64,000 nt of DNA from an uncultured Desulfosarcina sp. (GCF_963668215.1 NZ_OY764190.1:682001-746000); one strand, 5' to 3'. Shown: positions 18,508 through 26,017, counted from the stretch's first letter. Numbers and translations: made by a program. Notes: a model not told the origin generated them from the letters alone.

Positions 18508-20354
18508 CGCCTGTCGGATACGATCATTTTTTTTTCGTCCGCCCGCTGCCGATTTGGGGAAGCTTCAAGTCCATCAGCACATCCTTGAGCGCCATCTTCC
18601 GGTTCAGCAAGTCGATCTGCCGATTCGCGTCCTGCAGTTGCTTTTCCAGCCATTGGCGATGGTCGTCCGGAGGATGGGCAGGCCTTCCCGGGGGCTGGTC
18701 GGTCACACTGTCCAAAAGGGCGGACAGCCCCCGCTGCTCCCATTTGTAGAACGTCTTGCGCGAGACGCCCAGGCGTTCGGCGGCCTGGCGGGCAGTCAGC
18801 ATGCCGCAACGGACCTTCATGATCATCTCGGCTCGGAGCCGCGCCGTCTGGCGGGTCGATAGTTGTTTGGCCATAGGCATCCTCGCCTATCCGGCCGACG
18901 CTGCCTTCTGGATCGATTGGAGGCGTTTTTCCAGCTTGCCGGGTTCGCTCAATTTCTTTTCGATCAACCGAGACAACCGCTGGTTGATCGGCGGCAGCGG
19001 ATCTTTCTTTTTCGGGTCCAGCGCCTTGAGCATGCCCTCGATCGCCAGATTCTGCCACTGACCCAAAAGCGTCGGGCTGATGTCCATTTCCTGACATACC
19101 TGGGCGCTGGTGCGGCGCTCGCTCCAAATGGACAGCACGGCCGTTATCTTCTGTTGTGGATCGAATACTCTGCGGGTTCGTTGATTTGTCTTCATGATCT
19201 ATATCCTTTCTTGCGTCGTACACAAGTTCTTTTTCCTGGCCGGCCTCGTTCACCAGCATCTTGACTTTGCCCTTCTCCGCCCGGATGACCACGCTCTGGC
19301 CGCCCATGCGGCCTACCATATAAAAAGGATCTACCGGACGGCCTCGCAACGCCAGTTCCAGTACGTTTTCTTCGACGCCCTTTGCCAGCGTCTTTTTCAG
19401 ATCATGGGCGATCTCGAAGAATCGGTCGGCCGGACACAGACCGCCGATGCCTTGGTGCGGCCGTTTGTGATTGTAGTATTTGACCCAAAAAGCGGTGCGC
19501 TCCACGGCTTGCTCAAAGCTGTCGAACTGAGCCCGCTGGAGGAACTCGCCCAGGATCGATTTCCAGAACCGCTCTATCTTGCCCAGCGTCATGGGATGGT
19601 GGGGGCGGGAACGGATATGCTTGACACGGTCTTTTTTCATCTCCCGTTCGAAACGCGTCTTGCCGCGCCAGTTCGTGTACTGCCGACCGTTGTCGGTGAG
19701 CATCTCTCTGGGAACGCCGTACTCGGCAACACCGCGACGGTAGGTCTCCAGCACGTGTTCCGCCGTCTGGCTGCGGTACAGGCCCAGGGAAACGATATAC
19801 CGGCTGTAATCGTCTATGAAGCCGATCAGGTAGGCGTTGCGACCGGCCAACCGGAAGGTCATGATATCGCTCTGCCACAGCTGGTTGGGACGAGAACGTT
19901 CGAAAAATCGGGGCTTGGGGGGATTCTTCTTCGGCTTACGCTTGGCCTTGTTTACCAGTCCCTTCTCCGACAACTTTTTGTGTACAGTCGATGGGCTCGT
20001 GGGAATTAGAAAAAATCGTTTGAGAACATCGGCAATCCGTCGCGGGCCGTATTCCGGATTCGCCTTTTTCACCGCTACCATTCGCTCCTGGACTTCGGGA
20101 GGCACCCTGGCATTTCCTCCAGGGCGAGGCTTGGGTTCCAACCCTTGCACCCCACCGCGTCGGTAAGCATTGGCCCAGCGGCTAACAGAATGCGTGCTGA
20201 TACCGAACTGTTCGGCAAGCAACGACGCGCTGTACTCTTCTTCCAAAAACAGCCTTACGACCTTTAACCGAAACTCGGCTGGGTAGGCCCATACCCGGGA
20301 ACCTTTCTTCCCCCCGGCTGACCGTCTTTTCTTTTTCCTTGTCATGGGATACAC
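18498..20354 (-). CDS. IS481-like integrase/transposase (ORF1 of four-ORF element)
   Basis: The first 390 or so residues are a clear transposase: HTH domain (LLAEQFGISTHSVSRWANAY), then rve core with WQSDIMTF (Asp), LTDNGRQYTN (Asp) and LGKIERFWKS (Glu), and a C-terminal GGQSVVIRAEKGKVKMLV beta domain. After KELVYDARKD (about 19200) the translation becomes low-complexity and overlaps two better frames, so the real protein probably ends near there and the remaining roughly 220 codons are a chance open frame in GC-rich DNA. Start ATG at 20354 is 42 bases inside the element end. Confidence 0.7.
   Translation of the reverse strand: MYPMTRKKKRRSAGGKKGSRVWAYPAEFRLKVVRLFLEEEYSASLLAEQFGISTHSVSRWANAYRRGGVQGLEPKPRPGGNARVPPEVQERMVAVKKANPEYGPRRIADVLKRFFLIPTSPSTVHKKLSEKGLVNKAKRKPKKNPPKPRFFERSRPNQLWQSDIMTFRLAGRNAYLIGFIDDYSRYIVSLGLYRSQTAEHVLETYRRGVAEYGVPREMLTDNGRQYTNWRGKTRFEREMKKDRVKHIRSRPHHPMTLGKIERFWKSILGEFLQRAQFDSFEQAVERTAFWVKYYNHKRPHQGIGGLCPADRFFEIAHDLKKTLAKGVEENVLELALRGRPVDPFYMVGRMGGQSVVIRAEKGKVKMLVNEAGQEKELVYDARKDIDHEDKSTNPQSIRSTTEDNGRAVHLERAPHQRPGMSGNGHQPDAFGSVAESGDRGHAQGAGPEKERSAAADQPAVVSVDRKEIERTRQAGKTPPIDPEGSVGRIGEDAYGQTTIDPPDGAAPSRDDHEGPLRHADCPPGRRTPGRLAQDVLQMGAAGAVRPFGQCDRPAPGKACPSSGRPSPMAGKATAGRESADRLAEPEDGAQGCADGLEASPNRQRADEKKMIVSDRRWP
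18524..18880 (-). CDS. HTH protein, transposase subunit A-like (ORF3)
   Basis: A 118-residue protein with a helix-turn-helix (MLTARQAAERLGVSRKTFYK) and a C-terminal coiled coil (LEKQLQDANRQIDLLNRKM), the layout of an IS3-type OrfA. ORF4, the second integrase, starts 16 bases downstream, so ORF3/ORF4 look like an OrfA/OrfB pair. Its frame differs from that of the ORF1 run-on. Confidence 0.6.
   Translation of the reverse strand: MPMAKQLSTRQTARLRAEMIMKVRCGMLTARQAAERLGVSRKTFYKWEQRGLSALLDSVTDQPPGRPAHPPDDHRQWLEKQLQDANRQIDLLNRKMALKDVLMDLKLPQIGSGRTKKK
18887..19195 (-). CDS. Small HTH transposase accessory protein (ORF2)
   Basis: A 102-residue protein, MKTNQRTRRVFDPQQK, with an IS3/IS911-type helix-turn-helix (SAQVCQEMDISPTLLGQWQN) and a basic helical tail. 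It lies in a different frame from the 3' run-on of ORF1 and looks far more protein-like there. ORF3 starts 6 bases after it in the same frame, so the two are translated together. It probably binds the element ends. Confidence 0.6.
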   Translation of the reverse strand: MKTNQRTRRVFDPQQKITAVLSIWSERRTSAQVCQEMDISPTLLGQWQNLAIEGMLKALDPKKKDPLPPINQRLSRLIEKKLSEPGKLEKRLQSIQKAASAG

Positions 20355-20396
20355 TCCTTTCGGTAAAATTGATTTTTACACTCGGGAGTGTCACCC

Positions 20397-20777
20397 TATT
20401 TTATCGATTTCTTTGTGCCAATAACTGGAGATTAGGACAGACGATAATTTTCGTAGGCTTTTCCCTGGCCCACGTATATCCGTCATAAATTCACTGGTGG
20501 ACGTACTGCTGCACATGGCGGCGTGATGCTTTATAGGAAACTTTAGTTCAGGGTATTTTTCGAGACTATTTTTTAAACCTTTGTACATGCCATATACAGA
20601 CACTTTATACGATTTTACCTCTTTGGTATGAGCCCCTCCGCTTGCAAAAGGGATTTTAATCCCTGCCTTAAGACCTTCGTCACGAACAAGTGAAGTCATA
20701 ATTGGTTCATTATTTTCATCTTCATATTTTTTACTCAAATATTCAGCGTCAATATAAATTAAGTCTTCACAATTCAT
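20397..20777 (-). pseudogene. Unknown gene, 3' end cut off by the four-ORF element
   Basis: ATG at 20777 is preceded on the minus strand by AAAGGA. The 127 host-encoded residues (MNCEDLIYIDAEYLSKKYED to KEIDKI) end exactly at the element's GGGTGACAC end; a stop follows within the element. The N-terminus vaguely resembles DUF6414-type proteins, but I am not sure. It is the third gene of a minus-strand operon with the coiled-coil membrane protein and the DUF2321 gene, 58 bases after the latter's stop. Function unknown. Confidence 0.55.
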
Positions 20778-20984
20778 TTCAAAATCCTTTGGGTTGTAGC
20801 CGTTACCGTTCTTTAGAGGGGAACTTGATAGCTACCTATCCACCAAAAAGAGATTTCTTTATGGTTTCACTGGCTATATCTGTTACTATTGATTTCATAG
20901 CCGAGTAGGAATCTGGCGGTGGACCCCAAAAGCTGGACAATGTGCTAAGCTAAGAGTCAGACCAAATTTTAGGAGGATCTGACA

Positions 20985-21266
20985 ATGGGTAAAAAGCGAA
21001 AAACACACAGTCCACAGTTCAAAGCGAAAGTTGCTTTAGCGGCCATTCAGAACGACGAGACCACATCACAGATTGCCAGTCGGTTCGGTGTCCACCCCAC
21101 CATGGTTTCCACATGGAAGCGGCAGATGCTCGAAGGGGCTGCCGATATCTTCGACAAAAGCCATAAGACCAGGAAACAGGCCGAGGCCCACAACGATGAA
21201 CTGTACCGCCAGATCGGTCAACTCAAGGTCGAAAACGATTTTTTATCACGAAAGCTCGGCAGCTGA
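20985..21266 (+). CDS. IS3-family transposase OrfA
   Basis: A 93-residue protein with the HTH_Tnp_1 helix-turn-helix (TSQIASRFGVHPTMVSTWKR) and the LYRQIGQLKVENDFL zipper. ATG 20985 follows AGGAGG. A perfect slippery heptamer T-TTT-TTA at 21239-21245 is in frame; a -1 shift continues as FLSRKARQLKKKQRKS into OrfB. Confidence 0.9.
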   Translation: MGKKRKTHSPQFKAKVALAAIQNDETTSQIASRFGVHPTMVSTWKRQMLEGAADIFDKSHKTRKQAEAHNDELYRQIGQLKVENDFLSRKLGS

Positions 21267-21286
21267 AAAAAAAGCAGCGTAAATCT

Positions 21287-22120
21287 ATGATTGAACCTGC
21301 CAATCAGCGGCTGAGCATTTCCCGGCAATGCAAACTATTGGACGTTAAGCGCTCATCGTATTATTACAGGCCCAAGCCCATCAAACCGGAAGATCTGAAA
21401 CTGATGCGCATCATCGACGAACTTTACCTCCGGGATCCATCTTCGGGAAGCCGATCGATCAGTCGCCAACTGCGGCGTCAGGGCAAAAAGGCCAACCGTA
21501 AAAAGGTACAGCGATTGATGCGGTTAATGGGCATTGAGGCGGTATATCCCAAACCGCGAACCACCAGGCCTCATCCACAGCATAAGGTATATCCCTATCT
21601 GCTCAGAAATTTGAACATCGAGCGGCCCAACCAGGTTTGGGCCACAGATATAACCTACATTCCCATGGCCCGTGGATTCATGTACCTGGTGGCGGTCATG
21701 GACTGGCATAGCCGCAAGATCCTTTCCTGGCGAGTGTCCAACACGATGGAACCGGCCTTTTGTATCGAGGCCCTGGAAGAAGCGATAGATCGATATGGCG
21801 CGCCTGAGATCTTCAATACCGATCAGGGCAGCCAGTTCACCAGCAACGCGTTTACCCAAGTCCTAAAGGACAATCAGGTAGCCATCAGCATGGACGGCCG
21901 GGGACGCTGCCAGGACAACATTTTCGTCGAACGGTTATGGTGGACCCTCAAATACCATTACATTTATCTGCATTCATTCGATACGGGCAAGGCGCTACGA
22001 CGTGGTCTGGCCTGGTGGATCAAATATTACAATCAGGAACGTGGTCATTCATCCCTTGACGATAAAACCCCGGATGAGGTTTACTACGGATTGCCTCATC
22101 CGTATGCCGAGGCCGCCTGA
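21287..22120 (+). CDS. IS3-family transposase OrfB (DDE integrase core)
   Basis: A 277-residue integrase: HTH_21, then WATDITYIPMARG (Asp), FNTDQGSQFTSN (Asp) and DNIFVERLWWTLKYH (Glu). Frame intact. Its frame stays open upstream through the OrfA overlap, so the true product is the OrfAB fusion by -1 frameshift and the ATG at 21287 may not be used. Confidence 0.92.
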   Translation: MIEPANQRLSISRQCKLLDVKRSSYYYRPKPIKPEDLKLMRIIDELYLRDPSSGSRSISRQLRRQGKKANRKKVQRLMRLMGIEAVYPKPRTTRPHPQHKVYPYLLRNLNIERPNQVWATDITYIPMARGFMYLVAVMDWHSRKILSWRVSNTMEPAFCIEALEEAIDRYGAPEIFNTDQGSQFTSNAFTQVLKDNQVAISMDGRGRCQDNIFVERLWWTLKYHYIYLHSFDTGKALRRGLAWWIKYYNQERGHSSLDDKTPDEVYYGLPHPYAEAA

Positions 22121-23073
22121 TGCCTTTTTCTCTTTTCAATATCGGTCGGCTCTTAGCTTATTCGCCCATCAGGCTGTCCAAACTTTTGGGTCCATCTCCT
22201 CTTTCCCAACTTTTGACATTATCCGTTTAAAGCGAGAAGCAGCGACTTCAGTTTGTGATGTATCCTTATACAAATCATCAAGATTTGATTTCAGTTTTTC
22301 ACGGTCTTCAGCAGAAAGTTCATCAAATTCATCCGCAAGGTCTCTTGCAGCTTGGATTTTCCTTTCTGTCCATGGATAAGATTGACCGCATTGATGACAA
22401 AAATTTGGGGGTAGTGGGGTTGTGAAACCTCCGACGAAAACGCCATCTACATGATACTCACCTTGGATATCCGTTTTACACGAAGGACACTGCATAATTG
22501 TAGGTTCACCACATTTTTTACAGTGATTTTGTCTAAACTCAGGAGAACGATTTGCATTACGTGTAACAATATGCCCATTCATGCAAATCTGAGCAACATC
22601 ATAATATCCCATAACTTTATCCTCATTATAAAATACGGTTACACTTTCTTAAACCTGATTTGTAGCCAGTGCTATTATCCATTTCCAAATTTTAGGTCCA
22701 TAGACCCAAATTGCAGTGGCAACAATTGATGCTATGACGCCACTCAAAAAACCTGCGATTTTTGACCGTCGTTCATCAATACCTAAAACTTTCTTTAGAG
22801 CTTCTTGATCCTTTTGAAGCATATCTTTTGTTAAATCCAATTTATTTGATGTCTTTTCATACTCAGCTTTTTTTGTTTTCACCTCATTCATTAAATTACC
22901 GAGGCGTTCGTTTTCCTCAAGGTATTCGGATTTAAGCAATTCAATGGCCTCTACAGCTTCTGAAAATTGCGTTTGAGCATCATTTATTTTTTTGAGTGTA
23001 GCATTATATGAATTATCTAGTGTCCATCCGGCAACATAACTTGCCGGTATCAATAAAAAAAGCGCATTTTGTA

Positions 23074-24579
23074 GTGGCTTATCTCTTCTCGTTGTAGTAT
23101 ATTGAAAGTCGCCAAACAACCAATATAACTACAAAATAAAGAAAAGGGCCAAACACAAAATGCGCGAAAAACATCAAAAACAAATGCCGCTTATCGATCC
23201 CCCAACCGGTCATCCCAGAGAAAAAGAGTTGGAAGCGATCAGCATCGTGCTGGATAGCATTCCTACCATTTGCGACCATGTACTGCAAGACCTCAACAAA
23301 GGCAAAATCCTCAAGAGTCGAACCGGGGCTCGCGGCATGACAGCCGAACAGGTTCTGCGCGCTGCGGTGGTAATGCGGCTTTACAGTTTCACCTATGAAG
23401 ATCTGGCCTTTCATATTTCTGACTCCAGAGCCTTGAGACGATTTTGCCGAATCGGTATTGCCGACAAGGGATTTAAAAAGTCGGCCCTGAACACCAATAT
23501 CAAAATGATATCTCCGCAAACCTGGGAGTTCATATCTCGTGATCTTTTGGCCTATGCCAAGGACGAAAAAATCGAAAAAGGCAGAAAGGCGCGGGTCGAT
23601 TGTACGGTGGTCGAGTCCAACATTCATCCGCCTCTTGATTCCGTCCAACTGTACGATGCGGTTCGCGTCATTGCCCGCTTGTTGATCAAAGTCCGAGACG
23701 AATTCGGGATCAAGGTTGTTTTTACCGATCATCAGCGCCGTGCCAAAAAAAGAATGATCGGCGTCCAGTACGCCAAAGGGGACAAACAGCGTACGCCCCT
23801 TTACAAAGACCTGCTCAAGGTTACACGTAAAACCATCGGCTATGCCATCCAGACCGAAAAAGCATTGGCACGACATTGCAGCGCAGACCCTTTGTTGCTG
23901 GGTTTGTTCAGTGAGATCAAACATTATGGAGACCTGGCCCGAAAGGTATACGACCAAACCTTTCGCCGTGTCGTTCAAGGTGAAAGCGTGCCGGCCGACC
24001 AGAAGGTGTTTTCTCTTTTCGAAGACCATACGGACATCATTATCAAGGACCGCCGAGACACTTACTACGGTCATAAAATCTGTATGACAGGCGGTGCCTC
24101 GAATCTGATCCTGGATTGTGTCATCCTTGAAGGCAACCCCGCCGATAGCGAACTGGTTGAAACGATGCTCGATCGTCAACATCAGATCTACGGCCGCTAT
24201 CCGCTGAAGGCCGCTTTGGACGGCGGTTTCGCATCCAAAGACAATCTCGTCAAAGCCAAAGAGCGTAAAATCAAGGATGTGTGCTTTTCCAAGAAACGCG
24301 GCCTGAAAGAAGCCGATATGTGCCGCAGTGATTACGTTTACAAAAAGCTCCGACAGTTTCGTGCCGGGATCGAATCCGGTATATCCTGGCTCAAGCGCAG
24401 CTTCGGTCTGACGCGCTGCACTTGGAAAGGATTTCGTTCGTTCAAAAGCTATGTGTTGTCATCAGTGGTTGCCGCCAATTTGCTTACGATTGCGCGAAAG
24501 AAACTGGCGGCCGTTTAGGCCTATAATTTCTTTTGCGACGCAGGAACTTGATGGATCGGTGCGCGAAAAAGGAGCCTAA
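23074..24579 (+). mobile_element. ISNCY-family element, ISDol1-like, about 1.5 kb
   Basis: A single transposase gene is flanked by weakly related ends: GTGGCTTATCTCTTCTCG near 23074 and, read inward from the right, TTAGGCTCCTTTTTCGCG near 24579. The ends are set by where the interrupted membrane protein frame resumes and are accurate to a few bases. A TA dinucleotide might be the duplication. The transposase resembles ISDol1 from Desulfococcus oleovorans (from memory of the family, not a search). Confidence 0.75.
23160..24518 (+). CDS. ISNCY-family transposase (ISDol1 group)
   Basis: A 452-residue protein. The N-terminal segment GMTAEQVLRAAVVMRLYSFTYEDLAFHISDS is the DUF772-like entry domain of this group; the DDE core includes ARVDCTVVESNIHPP (Asp), PLKAALDGGFASKDN (Asp) and FRAGIESGISWLKRSFGL (Glu). 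The frame is intact. It overlaps an open frame on the opposite strand that is a shadow. Confidence 0.9.
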   Translation: MREKHQKQMPLIDPPTGHPREKELEAISIVLDSIPTICDHVLQDLNKGKILKSRTGARGMTAEQVLRAAVVMRLYSFTYEDLAFHISDSRALRRFCRIGIADKGFKKSALNTNIKMISPQTWEFISRDLLAYAKDEKIEKGRKARVDCTVVESNIHPPLDSVQLYDAVRVIARLLIKVRDEFGIKVVFTDHQRRAKKRMIGVQYAKGDKQRTPLYKDLLKVTRKTIGYAIQTEKALARHCSADPLLLGLFSEIKHYGDLARKVYDQTFRRVVQGESVPADQKVFSLFEDHTDIIIKDRRDTYYGHKICMTGGASNLILDCVILEGNPADSELVETMLDRQHQIYGRYPLKAALDGGFASKDNLVKAKERKIKDVCFSKKRGLKEADMCRSDYVYKKLRQFRAGIESGISWLKRSFGLTRCTWKGFRSFKSYVLSSVVAANLLTIARKKLAAV

Positions 24580-24588
24580 TATAGTCAT

Positions 24589-25110
24589 ATGATCATAAAA
24601 CGAGAGGGCTATTGTCAGAAGTACTTCGCCAAAAAGCAGTGCCCAATTTTTTGATCAGCGAAAACGGCTTAAATTCATTATTTATGGACAGACACTATCT
24701 ACAGATTTTTTTAACTCGAGTTCTATTGGGCCAACACGTATCGATTTGAGATTTCTTCTAATAAGCTTCTGAAAAATTTTTATAATCAGTTCTATTGAAT
24801 CTATGTACGATACGATCATACTCATAAGAATACCCTGCTCTTTAAGTGGCTAACGAATAGCGTTTTATCCATCGTCCCGAAGCAAAGCACATAGCGACGG
24901 CAAGCTGCGCGGCCACAAAAATTTCAATGGAACCGATGGAACGATGAGAGGGATGATGGATAAAATGTTATTGAACAGAGCCGCCCGATGCCGTCGGTCA
25001 AGCTATGGATTTTATATAGCTTACCCGAGGAAGAATGCAAGGGAACATTGGTTGTTTGGGTCACGAAATCGTTTTACGGTCATCTCGTTCGACCTGAGTT
25101 GCAATCGGGT
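24589..25110. other. Gene-free stretch
   Basis: AT-rich DNA between the ISNCY element and the dispersed repeat. Short open frames (for example 24944-25210 plus) have no ribosome binding site and composition unlike the neighbouring genes. The left part may include the lost promoter of the disrupted coiled-coil/DUF2321 operon. Nothing else is recognised. Confidence 0.5.
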
Positions 25111-25283
25111 CGGACCAAGCAAGATCCTTAATTGGTGCGGGTTCAGGTCAAAAACAGGGCCCTTTTTCGGTCTTAAACCGATGTTTTTGAGGCCCGAAAG
25201 GGCGGTTTAACGTGTATAGGCGATAGAATCTATTTTTTCGAATCGTTCTCTATCCGACGTTGATAGGTTGACACCTCAACAAG
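25111..25283. repeat. Dispersed repeat, copy 1
   Basis: About 170 bases match 31753-31926 at roughly 85-90 percent identity by eye, with only 1-base indels. This copy includes the last codons (STYQRRIENDSKK) of the small coiled-coil gene and the region downstream of it. It contains an imperfect inverted repeat around GCCCTTTTTCGG and CCCGAAAGGGC (25158-25204) that could act as a terminator or as the tip of a mobile unit. Confidence 0.8.
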
Positions 25284-25415
25284 TGTTTCCAGGCGGACAA
25301 CGCGCTTGTCGACATCGATCACATGCTCTTGAAGGCGTTCGGAGGTTCGATTGAGCCTTTTGACTTCATCTGTCAGCTTCAGCATATCGATCATCAATTC
25401 TTTCCATCCGGCCAT
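25230..25415 (-). CDS. Small coiled-coil protein, partner of RHH gene
   Basis: A 61-residue protein (MAGWKELMIDMLKLTDEVKR) that is almost entirely a heptad-patterned coiled coil. Its ATG overlaps the stop of the upstream ribbon-helix-helix gene (TGATG), so the pair is coupled. Its last 13 codons lie within the dispersed repeat, and the second repeat copy carries the same codons without the stop. Not a recognised toxin. Function unknown. Confidence 0.65.
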   Translation of the reverse strand: MAGWKELMIDMLKLTDEVKRLNRTSERLQEHVIDVDKRVVRLETLVEVSTYQRRIENDSKK

Positions 25416-25690
25416 CAGGCATCCTTTGCGTTCATTAGTTTCAGCGTTCTTTCCAATTGCTTTCTGGTTTTACGGGTATCGGCAATGGCTTCTTTGACAC
25501 GGGTGGAAACCAGCTCCAGCAATTCGGATTCGCTCAGATCGCCGGTGGCATCCGGATCGTAAGCATCGATCGCCTTCCTGACCATTTCCGCAGCCGACGT
25601 GTTTCTATTTTTCGCTAATAAATTCAACTTTTTAATTTGACCGGGATAGATCAAAAATTGTTTGCGGACCAATTGTTCGGCGGCTTGCAT
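25415..25690 (-). CDS. Ribbon-helix-helix (CopG/Arc-like) DNA-binding protein
   Basis: Start chosen at ATG 25690 because the minus strand has AAAAGGAG seven bases upstream; the open frame runs back to 25801 without a better start. The 91-residue protein has a basic strand (LVRKQFLIYPGQIKKLNLLA) and RNTSAAEMVRKAIDAY, the usual RHH pattern, followed by a charged helix. Such proteins bind operator DNA as dimers and often repress their own operon. With the coupled coiled-coil gene it could be an antitoxin-like or DNA-organising pair; neither role is shown. Confidence 0.75.
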   Translation of the reverse strand: MQAAEQLVRKQFLIYPGQIKKLNLLAKNRNTSAAEMVRKAIDAYDPDATGDLSESELLELVSTRVKEAIADTRKTRKQLERTLKLMNAKDA

Positions 25691-25794
25691 ATGGATTCTC
25701 CTTTTGCGGTCTACTTGTAATATACATATACACAACCCCATACACAAGAAAATTTCCCACTTAAATCCAATTAGGCAAATGCAGGCAATGTCTG

Positions 25795-25823
25795 TTGACA
25801 TGACCGGCGCGTTCGACTATGCA
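25795..25823 (+). promoter_or_regulatory. Sigma-70 promoter of the asd leader
   Basis: TTGACA at 25795-25800 and TATGCA at 25818-25823 with a 17-base spacer. Transcription would start near 25830, about 30 bases before the leader peptide start. Confidence 0.7.
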
Positions 25824-25860
25824 ATTCGTAAAAAGCCTTAAAACAAGAAAAACAATCCGT

Positions 25861-25950
25861 ATGAAACAACGCTTCACCATCATGACCACTACCACCAGGA
25901 CCAAGCGTCTCAGGGCTTGGTGCGGTCATGTTGCCGGGGATTGTTTATAA
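25861..25950 (+). CDS. Threonine-rich leader peptide of the asd attenuator
   Basis: A 29-residue frame, MKQRFTIMTTTTRTKRL then RAWCGHVAGDCL, ending at TAA 25948-25950. Six threonine codons lie within residues 6-14 (four in a row), with Ile and Met among them. It sits between a good promoter and an intrinsic terminator, upstream of aspartate-semialdehyde dehydrogenase, a step of Thr/Met/Lys synthesis. This is the layout of thrL-type leaders: low charged tRNA-Thr would stall the ribosome here and prevent termination. The ribosome binding site is weak (AAGAAAAAC). Confidence 0.75.
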   Translation: MKQRFTIMTTTTRTKRLRAWCGHVAGDCL

Positions 25951-26017
25951 CCCAATAAAACCAAACACCACTGACTCACCAAGCCCGGATGCGACAAACG
26001 CATTCGGGCTTTTTTTA
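25900..26017 (+). promoter_or_regulatory. Transcription attenuator of asd
   Basis: Four pairing segments can be read. Segment 1 ACCAAGC (25900-25906) pairs with GCTTGGT (25915-25921). Segment 2 GGGCTTGGTG (25913-25922) is an exact 10-base complement of segment 3 CACCAAGCCC (25977-25986). Segment 3 also opens the terminator stem. Segment 1 overlaps the last threonine codon, so a ribosome stalled on the Thr codons would free segment 2 to pair with 3 and block the terminator. The leader stop lies 26 bases past segment 2, further than in the trp leader. Confidence 0.75.
25981..26017 (+). terminator. Intrinsic terminator of the asd attenuator
   Basis: Stem AAGCCCGGATGCG (25981-25993) and CGCATTCGGGCTT (25999-26011) with one G-T pair, a 5-base loop, then a run of eight T. 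It ends 39 bases before the asd start. Confidence 0.9.

Larger units (their letters stand above)
17494..20396 (-). mobile_element. Four-ORF transposable element with two DDE integrases
   Basis: The right end (20387-20396, read inward GGGTGACACT) matches the same 10 bases at 17494-17503, giving a candidate inverted repeat pair; the true left end could instead be nearer 17450. Inside, on the minus strand, lie an IS481-like integrase, two small helix-turn-helix proteins and a second integrase. No target duplication is seen. The left flank is a plus-strand gene cut at its 3' end and the right flank a minus-strand gene cut at its 3' end, so host DNA between them has probably been deleted. Confidence 0.6.
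20920..22194 (+). mobile_element. IS3-family insertion sequence, 1275 bp
   Basis: The ends TGGACCCCAAAAGCTGGACA (20920-20939) and, read inward from the right, TGGACCCAAAAGTTTGGACA (ending 22194) are inverted repeats. It carries orfA and orfB on the plus strand. It differs in sequence and ends from the IS3-type element at 12728. Flanking bases do not form a duplication, which suggests that one side was altered after insertion. Confidence 0.88.
20836..22612 (-). pseudogene. DUF2321 zinc-ribbon protein interrupted by an IS3-type element
   Basis: From ATG 22612 the protein reads MGYYDVAQICMNGHIV, with CxxC pairs (HCKKCGEP, QCPSCKTD, CHQCGQSYPW) forming zinc ribbons, typical of DUF2321. The frame enters the IS at 22194 after KVGKEEM. 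On the far side, 20919 downward, the minus strand reads PPDSYSAMKSIVTDIASETI and KKSLFGG with a stop at 20836-20838, matching the usual DUF2321 C-terminus. Joined, it is about 165 residues. No target duplication is visible, so a few bases may be lost. Function of the family is unknown. Confidence 0.75.
22649..24588 (-). pseudogene. Coiled-coil membrane protein, 5' end split by an ISNCY element
   Basis: The host part (22649 to about 23073) encodes a membrane helix (NALFLLIPASYVAGWTLD), a long coiled coil (about 90 residues rich in Lys and Glu) and a second membrane segment near the C-terminus (AGFLSGVIASIVATAIWVYG). The residues before QNALF in the current frame come from the IS. On the other side of the IS the minus strand offers ATGACTATA at 24588-24580; joining gives MTIQNALFLLIP, a sensible signal anchor. 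No clear ribosome binding site supports that start, so the rejoining is tentative. First gene of an operon with DUF2321. Confidence 0.55.

Noticed and set aside
23079..24182. 367-codon minus-strand frame across the ISNCY element
   Set aside because: Shadow of the intact transposase on the plus strand; the protein has no recognisable features.
24944..25210. 88-codon frame that ends inside repeat copy 1
   Set aside because: No ribosome binding site; the second repeat copy does not preserve the frame.
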